Notes under the pieces: generated by a model
What the model saw: the letters and a program-made list of their open reading frames with translations, nothing else
Database searches by the model: none
What the model was told of the DNA's origin: nothing
Made by a program: the position numbers and the translations under genes
Shown: positions 1 to 6,433 of the stretch, piece by piece
Layout: every line of letters begins with the position of its first letter
Numbering within the stretch: the first letter of the stretch is position 1
NCBI GenBank assembly: GCA_025924295.1
Contig: JAICEG010000136.1
Coordinates: 1-11,418, forward strand
Direction: 5' to 3'
Length of the DNA: 11,418 nucleotides
From: Vicinamibacteria bacterium
Lineage (GTDB): Bacteria; Acidobacteriota; Vicinamibacteria; Vicinamibacterales; UBA2999

Positions 1-1
1 T

Positions 2-1360
2 CGCGCAATTCTAGATTCCGCTGAGCGGGCGGCGTCCGTCCAGGATTTTGCCTCAGCGGAGCACCACCTGCGCCAGGCCGCCGTGATCCAGGAGGCGCAG
101 TTCGGCCCCTCCCATCCCGAACTGGCCAACACGCTCAACAACCTCGGGATCGTCCTGGAGCGGCTCGGGAAGCCGGCCGACGCAGAAGCGTCGTACCGGC
201 GAGCATATGCGATCGCCTCGGCGGTCCTCGCCCCCGACGATCCGCTCGTGATGACCAGCGGGCAGAACCTCAGGGACTTCTGCGCGGCTGCCGGCAAGCC
301 ATTCGAGATCGCACCGCCGCCGACACCGTCCGCGCCGGTGACGGTCGCGCCACCAGCGGCCGTCGCCGTGACGCCGCCAGCGGCTGTCGCAGTGACGCCA
401 CCGTCGCCGCCCGCAGTGACGCCGCCATCGCCTGTCGCACCAACCGCCTCGAAACCTGTCGAGACACCCGCGCCGGCTCCTGCGCCGGCGCCCCCGGTGA
501 AACCTGCGGCGACGCCAACCTCATCGTCGAAACCTGTCGCAGCGAAGGGGTCGAAACCGGTTACGGCGAAGCCATCGAAAACTGCGGGGGAAAGGCCGTC
601 AAAACCTGTTGCTGCAGCAGTGTCAACGCCGGCCGCAGGTGGACCGTCACCGGTCGCTCGGGCCGTCACGCCGGAGACATCGCCTGCTCCTCCCGCCGTC
701 GCCCGTTCAGCGGTTCGGGCGCAATCTTCCGCGACCGGGCGCCGCGGCTCGCTGCTCTGGCTCAGCATCGCGACCGTGCTGGTGATCCTGGCGATCTTCT
801 GGTGGTTTACATCATCGTCACGCACCGGTGACAACGAGAACACGACGCCGCCTGCCGGGACGGCCACGCCTGCTCCAGCCACCGAGACTGCTGCCGCTGG
901 GACTGCTCCGCCGCCCGCAAAGCCCGGGCCTGCGAACGACGTACTCGCAGCGTCGCGCCCGGCACCAAGGCCTGCCATCGAAACAGCGTCACCCACCGAC
1001 GCTCCGGACCGCCGTCCGGCCTCGACCGCAACCGTCTCACTGGTTGAGGCAAAGCTCTGTCGACCGTTGTCGTTGTCTGACTGGCAGTGCACACCGGTGA
1101 CGAACCCGGCGACGCCGGGTGGCCGCCTCTTCTTCTATACGCGCGTGAAAGCGAGCAGCGACACCACCGTGCAGCATCGGTGGTATGTGAATGGTGGCCT
1201 GCTGCAGAGCGTCAACCTTCGCATTGGCGCCAATTCAGGCGCCGGTTTCCGCACCTATAGCCGCAACACGGTGCCGGCCGAACGCGCTGGCACGTGGACG
1301 ATCGAGCTGCGCGATGCAGAGGGAGCGCTCCTCCACGAGGAGCGCTTCGTCGTGCAGTAG
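2..1360 (+). CDS. TPR-linker-TM-DUF2914 protein (5' partial)
   Basis: The frame is open to the left edge, so the gene starts upstream. A GTG at 83 gives 425 residues, but the 27 codons before it encode a helix that fits the TPR unit, so I treat the gene as 5'-truncated. Numbered from the GTG: a kinesin-light-chain-like TPR (HPELANTLNNLGIVLERLG, then helix AEASYRRAYAIA) at about 10-55; a Pro/Ala/Lys-rich linker at 75-215 with two 8-residue repeat arrays; one membrane helix at about 222-244; a second Pro/Ala/Thr linker; and a C-terminal domain at 321-425. That domain matches DUF2914 as I know it (HRWYVNG, GFRTYS, GTWTIELRD) and carries Cys326 and Cys336, which could pair. Expected topology is cytoplasmic TPR and periplasmic DUF2914. 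The role is unknown; a scaffold or envelope-sensing role is only a guess. Confidence 0.85.
   Translation, partial: RAILDSAERAASVQDFASAEHHLRQAAVIQEAQFGPSHPELANTLNNLGIVLERLGKPADAEASYRRAYAIASAVLAPDDPLVMTSGQNLRDFCAAAGKPFEIAPPPTPSAPVTVAPPAAVAVTPPAAVAVTPPSPPAVTPPSPVAPTASKPVETPAPAPAPAPPVKPAATPTSSSKPVAAKGSKPVTAKPSKTAGERPSKPVAAAVSTPAAGGPSPVARAVTPETSPAPPAVARSAVRAQSSATGRRGSLLWLSIATVLVILAIFWWFTSSSRTGDNENTTPPAGTATPAPATETAAAGTAPPPAKPGPANDVLAASRPAPRPAIETASPTDAPDRRPASTATVSLVEAKLCRPLSLSDWQCTPVTNPATPGGRLFFYTRVKASSDTTVQHRWYVNGGLLQSVNLRIGANSGAGFRTYSRNTVPAERAGTWTIELRDAEGALLHEERFVVQ
347..442 (+). repeat. 24-nt tandem repeat, four units (Pro/Ala/Val array)
   Basis: Four consecutive in-frame 24-nt units start at 347, 371, 395 and 419. 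They encode APPAAVAV, TPPAAVAV, TPPSPPAV and TPPSPVAP. Units 1 and 2 are nearly identical in DNA; units 3 and 4 have diverged. The array lies in the linker between the TPR and membrane segments of the enclosing gene, at residues 89-120 counted from the GTG at 83. Confidence 0.9.
527..622 (+). repeat. 24-nt tandem repeat, four units (Ser-Lys-Pro array)
   Basis: Four in-frame 24-nt units start at 527, 551, 575 and 599, each beginning tcgaaa or tcaaaa. They encode SKPVAAKG, SKPVTAKP, SKTAGERP and SKPVAAAV. The unit length equals that of the array at 347-442, but the sequence is different and positively charged. An isolated relative of the unit start (tcgaaacctgtc) lies at 449-460. The Lys-rich character and the position before the membrane helix suggest a flexible cytoplasmic segment. 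Confidence 0.9.
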
Positions 1361-1367
1361 ATCGGCT

Positions 1368-1853
1368 CTATTGAATCCCGGATTCACCCAGCACGAAGCT
1401 GTCTTCGGCAGCAGGCGTTTGCTCCTCGGTCGGGCGTGGTGTTTCCTTCGGACGTGGCTTTGACGCTTTGGTCTTCGGGCGCGACTTCGCCTTGCGAGGA
1501 GCCGCCGGTTTGGCCTCGGCCTTTGCGGCAACGGGGGTCTCATTCGTCGACGGCCTGGGCTTCGACGCCGCCGCCCTCTTCCGTGCCTTATCGAGCTTCG
1601 CGTCCGCTTTCAATACGCGCTTTGACGCCTTGGCGTATGCGCCGCGGGCCTCGTCTGCTGCCTCACGTGCCGCACGCGACGCTTTGCTGGCCGTCTTGAA
1701 CTCCTGCTTCGCCTTCTTCAGCGCCGACTTGGCTTGCTTGGTTACGGCTTCCGCCGCATCGGCTTTTCGGCTCGCTTCCTTGTGAGCGCGCTCGGCGACC
1801 TGCAGCTGATCCTTTGCTCTCTTCGAGGCGCCTTCTTTGTCCTTGTTCTTCAT
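1368..1853 (-). CDS. Lys/Ala-rich coiled-coil protein with histone-H1-like tail
   Basis: A 161-residue protein of unknown function with no signal peptide or membrane segment. Residues about 10-95 are rich in Ala, Lys, Glu and Arg without helix breakers and should form a long, very basic coiled coil. Residues 96-145 are Lys/Pro/Ala-rich (KAKSRPKTKASKPRPKETPR), like the tails of bacterial histone-H1-like proteins. The last 15 residues turn acidic. The start ATG at 1853 has a GGAG Shine-Dalgarno at 1862-1865, 8 nt upstream. It converges on the DUF2914 gene with a 7-bp gap. DNA or polyanion binding is a reasonable inference from charge; a phasin-like role is an alternative. The composition makes homology searches prone to false hits. 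Confidence 0.75.
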   Translation of the reverse strand: MKNKDKEGASKRAKDQLQVAERAHKEASRKADAAEAVTKQAKSALKKAKQEFKTASKASRAAREAADEARGAYAKASKRVLKADAKLDKARKRAAASKPRPSTNETPVAAKAEAKPAAPRKAKSRPKTKASKPRPKETPRPTEEQTPAAEDSFVLGESGIQ

Positions 1854-2010
1854 CGCTTACGCTCCGACTTCTCACACTCCACCACGTTCCGCGTCTTGAT
1901 GTTCATGAGGAGAGCCACATGAGCCTTGCCGGCTCAGGGCGGCGATCATAGCGCAGGCGCACGCGCAAAGCGTGAGACAACGGAAATAACGTCCGGACCG
2001 TCGAACACGC
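1854..2010. other. Divergent intergenic region
   Basis: 157 bp lie between the histone-like gene (-) and the permease (+). A TATGAT hexamer on the minus strand (plus-strand 1945-1950) is a possible -10 box for the histone-like gene, but I see no good -35 box. On the plus strand, a 10-codon ORF (1919-1951) with a strong Shine-Dalgarno sits ahead of the permease, and its first bases overlap a small GAGCC/GGCTC hairpin (1921-1935, 5-nt loop). No convincing plus-strand promoter was seen. Confidence 0.5.
1919..1951 (+). CDS. Possible 10-residue leader peptide upstream of permease
   Basis: ATG at 1919 reads MSLAGSGRRS and then TAG. GAGGAG at 1907-1912, with a 6-nt gap, is a better Shine-Dalgarno than that of most full-size genes here. 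The following permease ATG (2011) lacks an obvious one. The start overlaps the 5' arm of the hairpin at 1921-1935. A strong ribosome site in front of ten codons could occur by chance in a 157-bp gap; whether it is transcribed is unknown. Confidence 0.25.
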   Translation: MSLAGSGRRS

Positions 2011-4530
2011 ATGGCACTCACGCGACTGGCTGAAGGGTTCCGACAGGACGTCCGTTACGGCATCCGGCAGGTGCGCGCGAACCCCGGCTTCACGGCGGCC
2101 GCGGTCCTGTCGCTCGCCTTGGGAATCGCGGCGAATACCTCAATCTTTACGCTGTTCGACCAGGTTCTCCTGCGGCTCCTTCCGGTCGAGAATCCTCGTG
2201 AACTGGTCCAGTTCCGCATGGAAGGCGGACGCTTCGGGAACCAAAACGGCGATGGCGTCCACACCTTCTCGTATCCCCTCTACAACGCGTTTCGTGACCA
2301 GAACACCGTGTTCTCAGGCGTCACCGGCTTCATGACCGGCACGGTCAGCCTGGTGAGCGGCGACCGAGGCCAGAGCGTCGAGTCGACATGGGTCGCCGGC
2401 AACTTTTTCAGTGTGCTGGGCGTCACGCCGCACATCGGACGTGTACTCTCGACCGAAGACGATCGCCCTGGCGACGGCGCCCACGTGGTCGTGTTGCAGT
2501 ACGACTTCTGGCAGGCTCGCTACGAAGGGCGGCAGGACGTGCTGGGCTCGACGATTCGCCTGGACGGCATACCCTTCACCGTAGTCGGAGTGGCGGCACC
2601 AGACTTCGAGGGTACAAACCCCGGGTTGCTGACTCAGTTGTGGGCTCCGGTCAACGCCAGGGCCGCCCTGATCCCGAATTGGCGCCAGACGATCGAGAAC
2701 GAGCGATCGTCCTGGTTCTATCTGTTCGCCCGCTTGAGACCCGGCCTGACGCTCGAGCAAGCGCAGGCCGAGATGCGTCTCGTTCATGATCGACAGAAGC
2801 AACAGGAACTGGGGGGCGAGTTCTTCGCGAAGTTCCCCGACACCAAGGATCGCTTTCTTCGCCAAACGATGTCGCTCATCCCGGCCAGCCGCGGGATGTC
2901 GGCGATTCGTCGAACCTTCGAGCAGCCGCTGATTGTGCTGCAGTCGTTCGTCGGCCTCGTGCTGCTCATTGCGTGCGCGAACGTCGCCGGCCTGTTGCTC
3001 GCACGCGCCACTGCGCGTCAGCGTGAGATCGCAATTCGTGGCGCCATGGGCGCGAGCCGCGCTCAAGTCGTGCGACAGCTCCTGGTCGAGAGCTCCATGC
3101 TCGCGCTCGCGGGCGGCGTGGCCGGGCTGTTCCTCAGCGTATGGTTGACGCGTGGCCTCGTGCGCTTCCTGCCGTACAACGAGGACGTGCTCTCGCTGTC
3201 GACGACGCCTGATGCGCGCATTCTGCTGTTCACGACCGCCGTCACCGCGATCACCGCGTTGGTCTTCGGCCTGCTGCCCGCGTTCAGAGGCTCGAACATC
3301 CCGGCGTCCACCGTGCTCAAGGATGGGGCCGGGTCGGTGACTGGAAACCGCGAGCACGTGCGAATGAGGAAAGCGTTCGTGGCGCTGCAGGTCTCGACTT
3401 CACTCGTCCTGCTGATCGGTGCCGGCCTGTTCGTACGCACGCTCGACAACCTGCGAAAGGTCGACCTCGGCTTCACCACCGAAAATGTCGTCATGTTCGC
3501 CGTGAGTCCGGCGACGCGATACGAGCCCGCTCGAAAACTGCAGCTGTATCGCACGCTGATGGAAAGCCTCGCGACAGTGCCCGGCGTCCGCGCGGTCGGC
3601 GCGAACACATCACGTTTGCTCACCGGCGGCCGGTGGGACAGCCAGATCAGCATCGAGGGTGCGCCGCGCGCCGACGGAAACGTCCCATGGAGCTTCTTCA
3701 ATGCCGTCACCCCGGGCTACTTCGAGGCGCTGGGCATCCCGGTCACGATGGGTCGCGACTTCACCTGGAACGATTGGGGTGGTTCCCGGCAACTGGCTCT
3801 CGTCAACCAGGCGCTGGCCACCGAGCATTTCAGCGCAACTCGAGCCGTCGGCCAACGGCTCGGGCAAGGGCGCAACGTACCGATGGACACCGAGATCATC
3901 GGCGTCTTCGGGGACGCTCACTACCACGACGTGCGTGGCACTGTCCCGATGCAGACGTTCGTGAATATGGATTCGGCAATCGATCGCGTCAACTTACTGA
4001 ACGTCTACGCGCGCATTCAGGGCGACCCACGCGCCATGATGCCGCTGCTTCGCCAGCAGGTTGGCCGCGTCGACGCGGATCTGGTGATCTCTGAAATGCG
4101 AATGCTGGATGAGCAGGTCAACAGACGCCTGGCCAACGAACGGATGCTGTCGTTCCTCTCTGGAGGATTCGCGGTGCTCGCGACGATCCTGGCGGTCGTC
4201 GGCCTGCACGGCGTCCTCGCGTTCGTCGTGGCGCGCCGCACGCGCGAGATCGGCATTCGCGTCGCTCTGGGCGCCGGGCGAGCCGGCGTCATCCAGTTGG
4301 TCGTACGCGAGATGCTGATGATGATCCTGGCCGGCGTCGTCGCAGGAGCCGCGGCGGCATATCTCGCAGGGAGCTACGTCGAGACGCAGCTGTTCGGCGT
4401 CAAGGCCGCGGAGTGGTCGGTGTTCGCGGCAGGCGTGCTGGCGCTGCTGACGGCCGCACTCGTGGCCTCGTTCCTGCCGGCGCTGCGCGCATCGCGGATC
4501 CATCCGATGCATGCACTGCGCCACGAGTAG
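2011..4530 (+). CDS. ADOP-type ABC transporter permease (MacB/FtsX duplicated)
   Basis: An 839-residue inner-membrane protein with the double architecture of acidobacterial duplicated orphan permeases. Half one: basic start and first helix (about 27-48, ALGIAANTSIFTLFDQVLL), MacB-like periplasmic core to about 290, then FtsX-like helices near 312-332, 358-380 and 405-422, with REIAIRGAMGASR following the first. Half two repeats this: helix about 455-474, periplasmic core to about 700, helices near 718-740, 767-787 and 800-825, with the matching REIGIRVALGAGR motif. MacB-type permeases are driven by a separate ATPase and move molecules or force across the envelope rather than importing solutes; none is encoded nearby, as usual for this family. 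The ATG at 2011 fits the conserved N-terminus although its Shine-Dalgarno is weak. Substrate unknown. Confidence 0.95.
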   Translation: MALTRLAEGFRQDVRYGIRQVRANPGFTAAAVLSLALGIAANTSIFTLFDQVLLRLLPVENPRELVQFRMEGGRFGNQNGDGVHTFSYPLYNAFRDQNTVFSGVTGFMTGTVSLVSGDRGQSVESTWVAGNFFSVLGVTPHIGRVLSTEDDRPGDGAHVVVLQYDFWQARYEGRQDVLGSTIRLDGIPFTVVGVAAPDFEGTNPGLLTQLWAPVNARAALIPNWRQTIENERSSWFYLFARLRPGLTLEQAQAEMRLVHDRQKQQELGGEFFAKFPDTKDRFLRQTMSLIPASRGMSAIRRTFEQPLIVLQSFVGLVLLIACANVAGLLLARATARQREIAIRGAMGASRAQVVRQLLVESSMLALAGGVAGLFLSVWLTRGLVRFLPYNEDVLSLSTTPDARILLFTTAVTAITALVFGLLPAFRGSNIPASTVLKDGAGSVTGNREHVRMRKAFVALQVSTSLVLLIGAGLFVRTLDNLRKVDLGFTTENVVMFAVSPATRYEPARKLQLYRTLMESLATVPGVRAVGANTSRLLTGGRWDSQISIEGAPRADGNVPWSFFNAVTPGYFEALGIPVTMGRDFTWNDWGGSRQLALVNQALATEHFSATRAVGQRLGQGRNVPMDTEIIGVFGDAHYHDVRGTVPMQTFVNMDSAIDRVNLLNVYARIQGDPRAMMPLLRQQVGRVDADLVISEMRMLDEQVNRRLANERMLSFLSGGFAVLATILAVVGLHGVLAFVVARRTREIGIRVALGAGRAGVIQLVVREMLMMILAGVVAGAAAAYLAGSYVETQLFGVKAAEWSVFAAGVLALLTAALVASFLPALRASRIHPMHALRHE

Positions 4531-4532
4531 CT

Positions 4533-4544
4533 GCGCGATCGCGC
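4533..4544. repeat. Perfect 12-bp palindrome between convergent genes
   Basis: GCGCGATCGCGC is its own reverse complement. It fills nearly all of the 13-bp gap between the permease stop (4530) and the stop codon of the minus-strand gene (4544-4546). It contains GCGATCGC. There is no T-run on either side, so a classical intrinsic terminator is not supported. Confidence 0.6.
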
Positions 4545-5569
4545 TAACCAGCCACGACCGTGTAGTAGAGGAATTCCGACGCCCTCGCCTTTGCCAGCAC
4601 CTTGCGCAGGTCGAGGTGGTTGGTCGGCTTGCCATCGAGCAATTCGCCCATGTGGACGAAGAATCCGAGGACATCCTGCAACGGGTTCCCCAGATCGAGG
4701 TCGAACTCGGCATAGGTGTGCGGGAGGTCAGGCGGTGGAATCGCCACGACGGCCTGCATCGACGGCTTGCCTTCTCCGCGAAAACTCGCCAGCGTCGTGA
4801 ACCGTGCCTTCACGTCCGGCGGCTCGGGCAGTTCGCTGAGCAGGCGCCCGTGGACCTGTGCGCGCGGCGTGCCCTCGGAATAGAAAGGCCGGGTCGGATC
4901 GTTCGACAGGGCCTGGAGCAGATCGACAAGCGATCGATCGACCTTCGCGTAGATGCGATCGTTGCCGACGTAGTAGACGTCGTGCACCAGCGTGACGAGC
5001 GGCTCTCGCAGCGTCGGGCGCGTGCGCAGACTGGCGAGCAGGTTGAGCAGGCATGCCTGCCTCGTCGGGCGGCGATTGCCATCCTCGAGCCAGGCCGCCG
5101 CTGCCATCTCGTCGATGACGGACCGTTCGAGCACCCCTCGTATGCCGGAGTCGCAGTCGACGAGGTCCACGTCCACGTCGCGCTCATCGAGCTCGACCTC
5201 GATAGCGACGACGGCATGGCCATCGTGCGGCACGTCGGCGACCGTGAACTTCCGTGACGTCCTGGTCTCTTCGATTTCTACCTTTATCTTGTAGAGTCCC
5301 TCCGGCAGTGCATGCCGGTTGACGCCGCGCAGCACGAGCGCACCGTCTTCGACCGCGACATCCAGCTTGAACTGCCCGGGATCCCACCCCTGCACCCTGC
5401 GGATGCTATTCATCCGTTCGCGCGTCGCAGGGCTGGCGGCGTCGAATGTGATTCCAACGGTACGTTCGAGCGGATCGGGCTCGTCGAACTCCACTCCACC
5501 TGTCAGCTGCCGCTTCAACGGGAAGGGCTTGCCCTTTCGCTGGAATCGAATCTCGATGTACTCGTTCAT
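4544..5569 (-). CDS. Unrecognised soluble 341-residue protein
   Basis: I do not recognise this family. No signal peptide or membrane helix is visible, so it is probably cytoplasmic. Residues 1-140 look beta-rich and contain a stretch like an Ig or carboxypeptidase-regulatory fold (LPEGLYKIKVEIEE, about 88-101), ending in a very acidic strand (ELDERDVDVDLVDCDSG). Residues 145-225 look helical (RQACLLNLLASLR at 170-182). The C-terminus has the most distinctive block, FDLDLGNPLQDVLGFFVHMGE followed by TNHLDLRKVLAKA. Conserved-looking Asp and His residues there could bind a ligand, but no known catalytic motif is evident. The ATG at 5569 has GAGGA at 5576-5580, 6 nt away, which supports the start. 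It is divergent from the small coiled-coil gene and convergent with the permease. Confidence 0.8.
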   Translation of the reverse strand: MNEYIEIRFQRKGKPFPLKRQLTGGVEFDEPDPLERTVGITFDAASPATRERMNSIRRVQGWDPGQFKLDVAVEDGALVLRGVNRHALPEGLYKIKVEIEETRTSRKFTVADVPHDGHAVVAIEVELDERDVDVDLVDCDSGIRGVLERSVIDEMAAAAWLEDGNRRPTRQACLLNLLASLRTRPTLREPLVTLVHDVYYVGNDRIYAKVDRSLVDLLQALSNDPTRPFYSEGTPRAQVHGRLLSELPEPPDVKARFTTLASFRGEGKPSMQAVVAIPPPDLPHTYAEFDLDLGNPLQDVLGFFVHMGELLDGKPTNHLDLRKVLAKARASEFLYYTVVAG

Positions 5570-5610
5570 GGAGAATCCTCAGAGAGTCTAACGAACGAAG
5601 AACAGGCAGA

Positions 5611-5626
5611 GAACGCGCGATCGTTC
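5611..5626. repeat. Short inverted repeat in divergent intergenic region
   Basis: GAACG-N6-CGTTC, 5-bp arms around a 6-bp centre, lies in the 136-bp gap between the divergent genes starting at 5569 (-) and 5706 (+). It could be a dimeric regulator's operator. No clear sigma70 promoter was found beside it, and such short repeats occur by chance. Confidence 0.25.
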
Positions 5627-5705
5627 AGAAACTCTGTTACAGTCTCACATCTCATCGAGCACCACCACTGTGATTCCCGCACCCTTGCACGAAAGGCACA
5701 GACCG

Positions 5706-5885
5706 ATGCCGAGCGACGCAACCCTGGCGATGCAGAGGCAGATCATCGCGAACCAGAAGAAGATCCTCGCCAACCAGCAGCGCATCGAGCGCAATCAGGC
5801 GAAGTTGGACAAGATCGTTTCCAACCAGGCGAAACTGGATCGGATCCTGGCCAATCAGAAATCGATTCTGGCGAAGCTCCGTTAG
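5706..5885 (+). CDS. Small Asn-Gln-repeat coiled-coil protein
   Basis: A 59-residue protein that is almost entirely one amphipathic helix. Asn-Gln pairs occur at 16-17, 23-24, 30-31, 40-41 and 50-51, spaced 7, 7, 10 and 10 residues. Ile or Leu recur beside them (I14, L21, I28, L34, I37, L44, I47, I54, L58), the pattern of a coiled coil with regularly placed polar core residues. Similar small NQ-repeat proteins occur in other bacteria to my recollection, with no function known to me. The ATG at 5706 is chosen over the GTG at 5670 because AAGG at 5693-5696 lies 9 nt before it and the extra 12 residues do not continue the helix pattern. Its stop TAG overlaps the stop of the convergent minus-strand gene. 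Oligomerisation is the only safe inference. Confidence 0.75.
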   Translation: MPSDATLAMQRQIIANQKKILANQQRIERNQAKLDKIVSNQAKLDRILANQKSILAKLR

Positions 5886-6433
5886 CTGTTGCGGCGTGCG
5901 TGCGCGCGACGGCGCCGAATCAGCAGCGTCGTCCACAGGAAGCCGACGAGAACGAACGGAACCAGGTACACGGCGAGAACCACTCGCGAGGGACGCGAAT
6001 CGTAGGTCGCAAGAATCTCGGCGTCCGCGCTCGCGCGCCCGGTTGTGCCCTCGACCTCCACGCGGACCGCGAAACGTCCCTCGTGGTCCATCGTCAATGC
6101 GACGAACTGACGCGCGGGATCGTCGTTGACCGGTGTGGCTTTCCCCGAAACGGGGGACCCTGCCCGATCGAGGGGCCGAACGGTCACCTGTGCGCGGACA
6201 TCGGGCGCCAGCGATGCGCCGGCACTCGCTGCGTCGATCATCACCCAGAACTGCCCGCCAGGCGTGCCATCGTCGGTGGTATCGGGATCGGTCCACACGG
6301 AGATCCGATACGGACCAAGCAACTGGTTCGAGACGATGGGATACGGCGGACCATCGTGGGCGCGAGCGGCATGTGCGCACACGAACAGCAGGCACATCAG
6401 CACGCAGGTGGTCGCGCGCGTGTCGGCCATCAT
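5882..6433 (-). CDS. Exported membrane-anchored protein, FixH/YtkA-like (third gene of redox trio)
   Basis: A 183-residue protein with a signal peptide (1-25, hydrophobic TCVLMCLLFVCA, cleavage motif ARA before HDGPP), an extracytoplasmic beta-type domain (about 26-145), one C-terminal membrane helix (about 150-172) and a basic cytoplasmic tail. The opening GPYRISVWTDPD resembles exported FixH/YtkA-like domains found beside copper and respiratory genes; that family link is tentative. If cut as predicted, the mature protein begins with histidine, and His117 (MDHEG) is the only other extracytoplasmic histidine. I chose ATG 6433 rather than an upstream start at 6481 because it gives an ATGA overlap with the stop of the preceding gene and puts the signal peptide at the N-terminus. 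Probably the last gene of the unit; its stop overlaps that of the convergent small gene. Confidence 0.8.
   Translation of the reverse strand: MMADTRATTCVLMCLLFVCAHAARAHDGPPYPIVSNQLLGPYRISVWTDPDTTDDGTPGGQFWVMIDAASAGASLAPDVRAQVTVRPLDRAGSPVSGKATPVNDDPARQFVALTMDHEGRFAVRVEVEGTTGRASADAEILATYDSRPSRVVLAVYLVPFVLVGFLWTTLLIRRRRAHARRNS

Noticed and set aside
1372..1386. Small inverted repeat TGAATC-CCG-GATTCA near the end of the histone-like gene
   Set aside because: It lies inside the coding sequence, has only a 6-bp stem and no T-run, so it does not qualify as a terminator.
1734..1922. Plus-strand 62-codon frame antisense to the histone-like gene, ending in an ATGA overlap with the 10-codon ORF
   Set aside because: Hydrophobic content comes from antisense reading of Lys/Glu/Ala codons; no Shine-Dalgarno or conserved feature.
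2314..3357. Minus-strand open frame of 347 codons inside the permease
   Set aside because: The permease frame on the plus strand is unambiguous; this antisense translation is low-complexity and Arg/Gln/His-rich.
3994..4713. Minus-strand open frame of 239 codons across the permease 3' end
   Set aside because: It overlaps two real genes on both sides and shows no recognisable motif.
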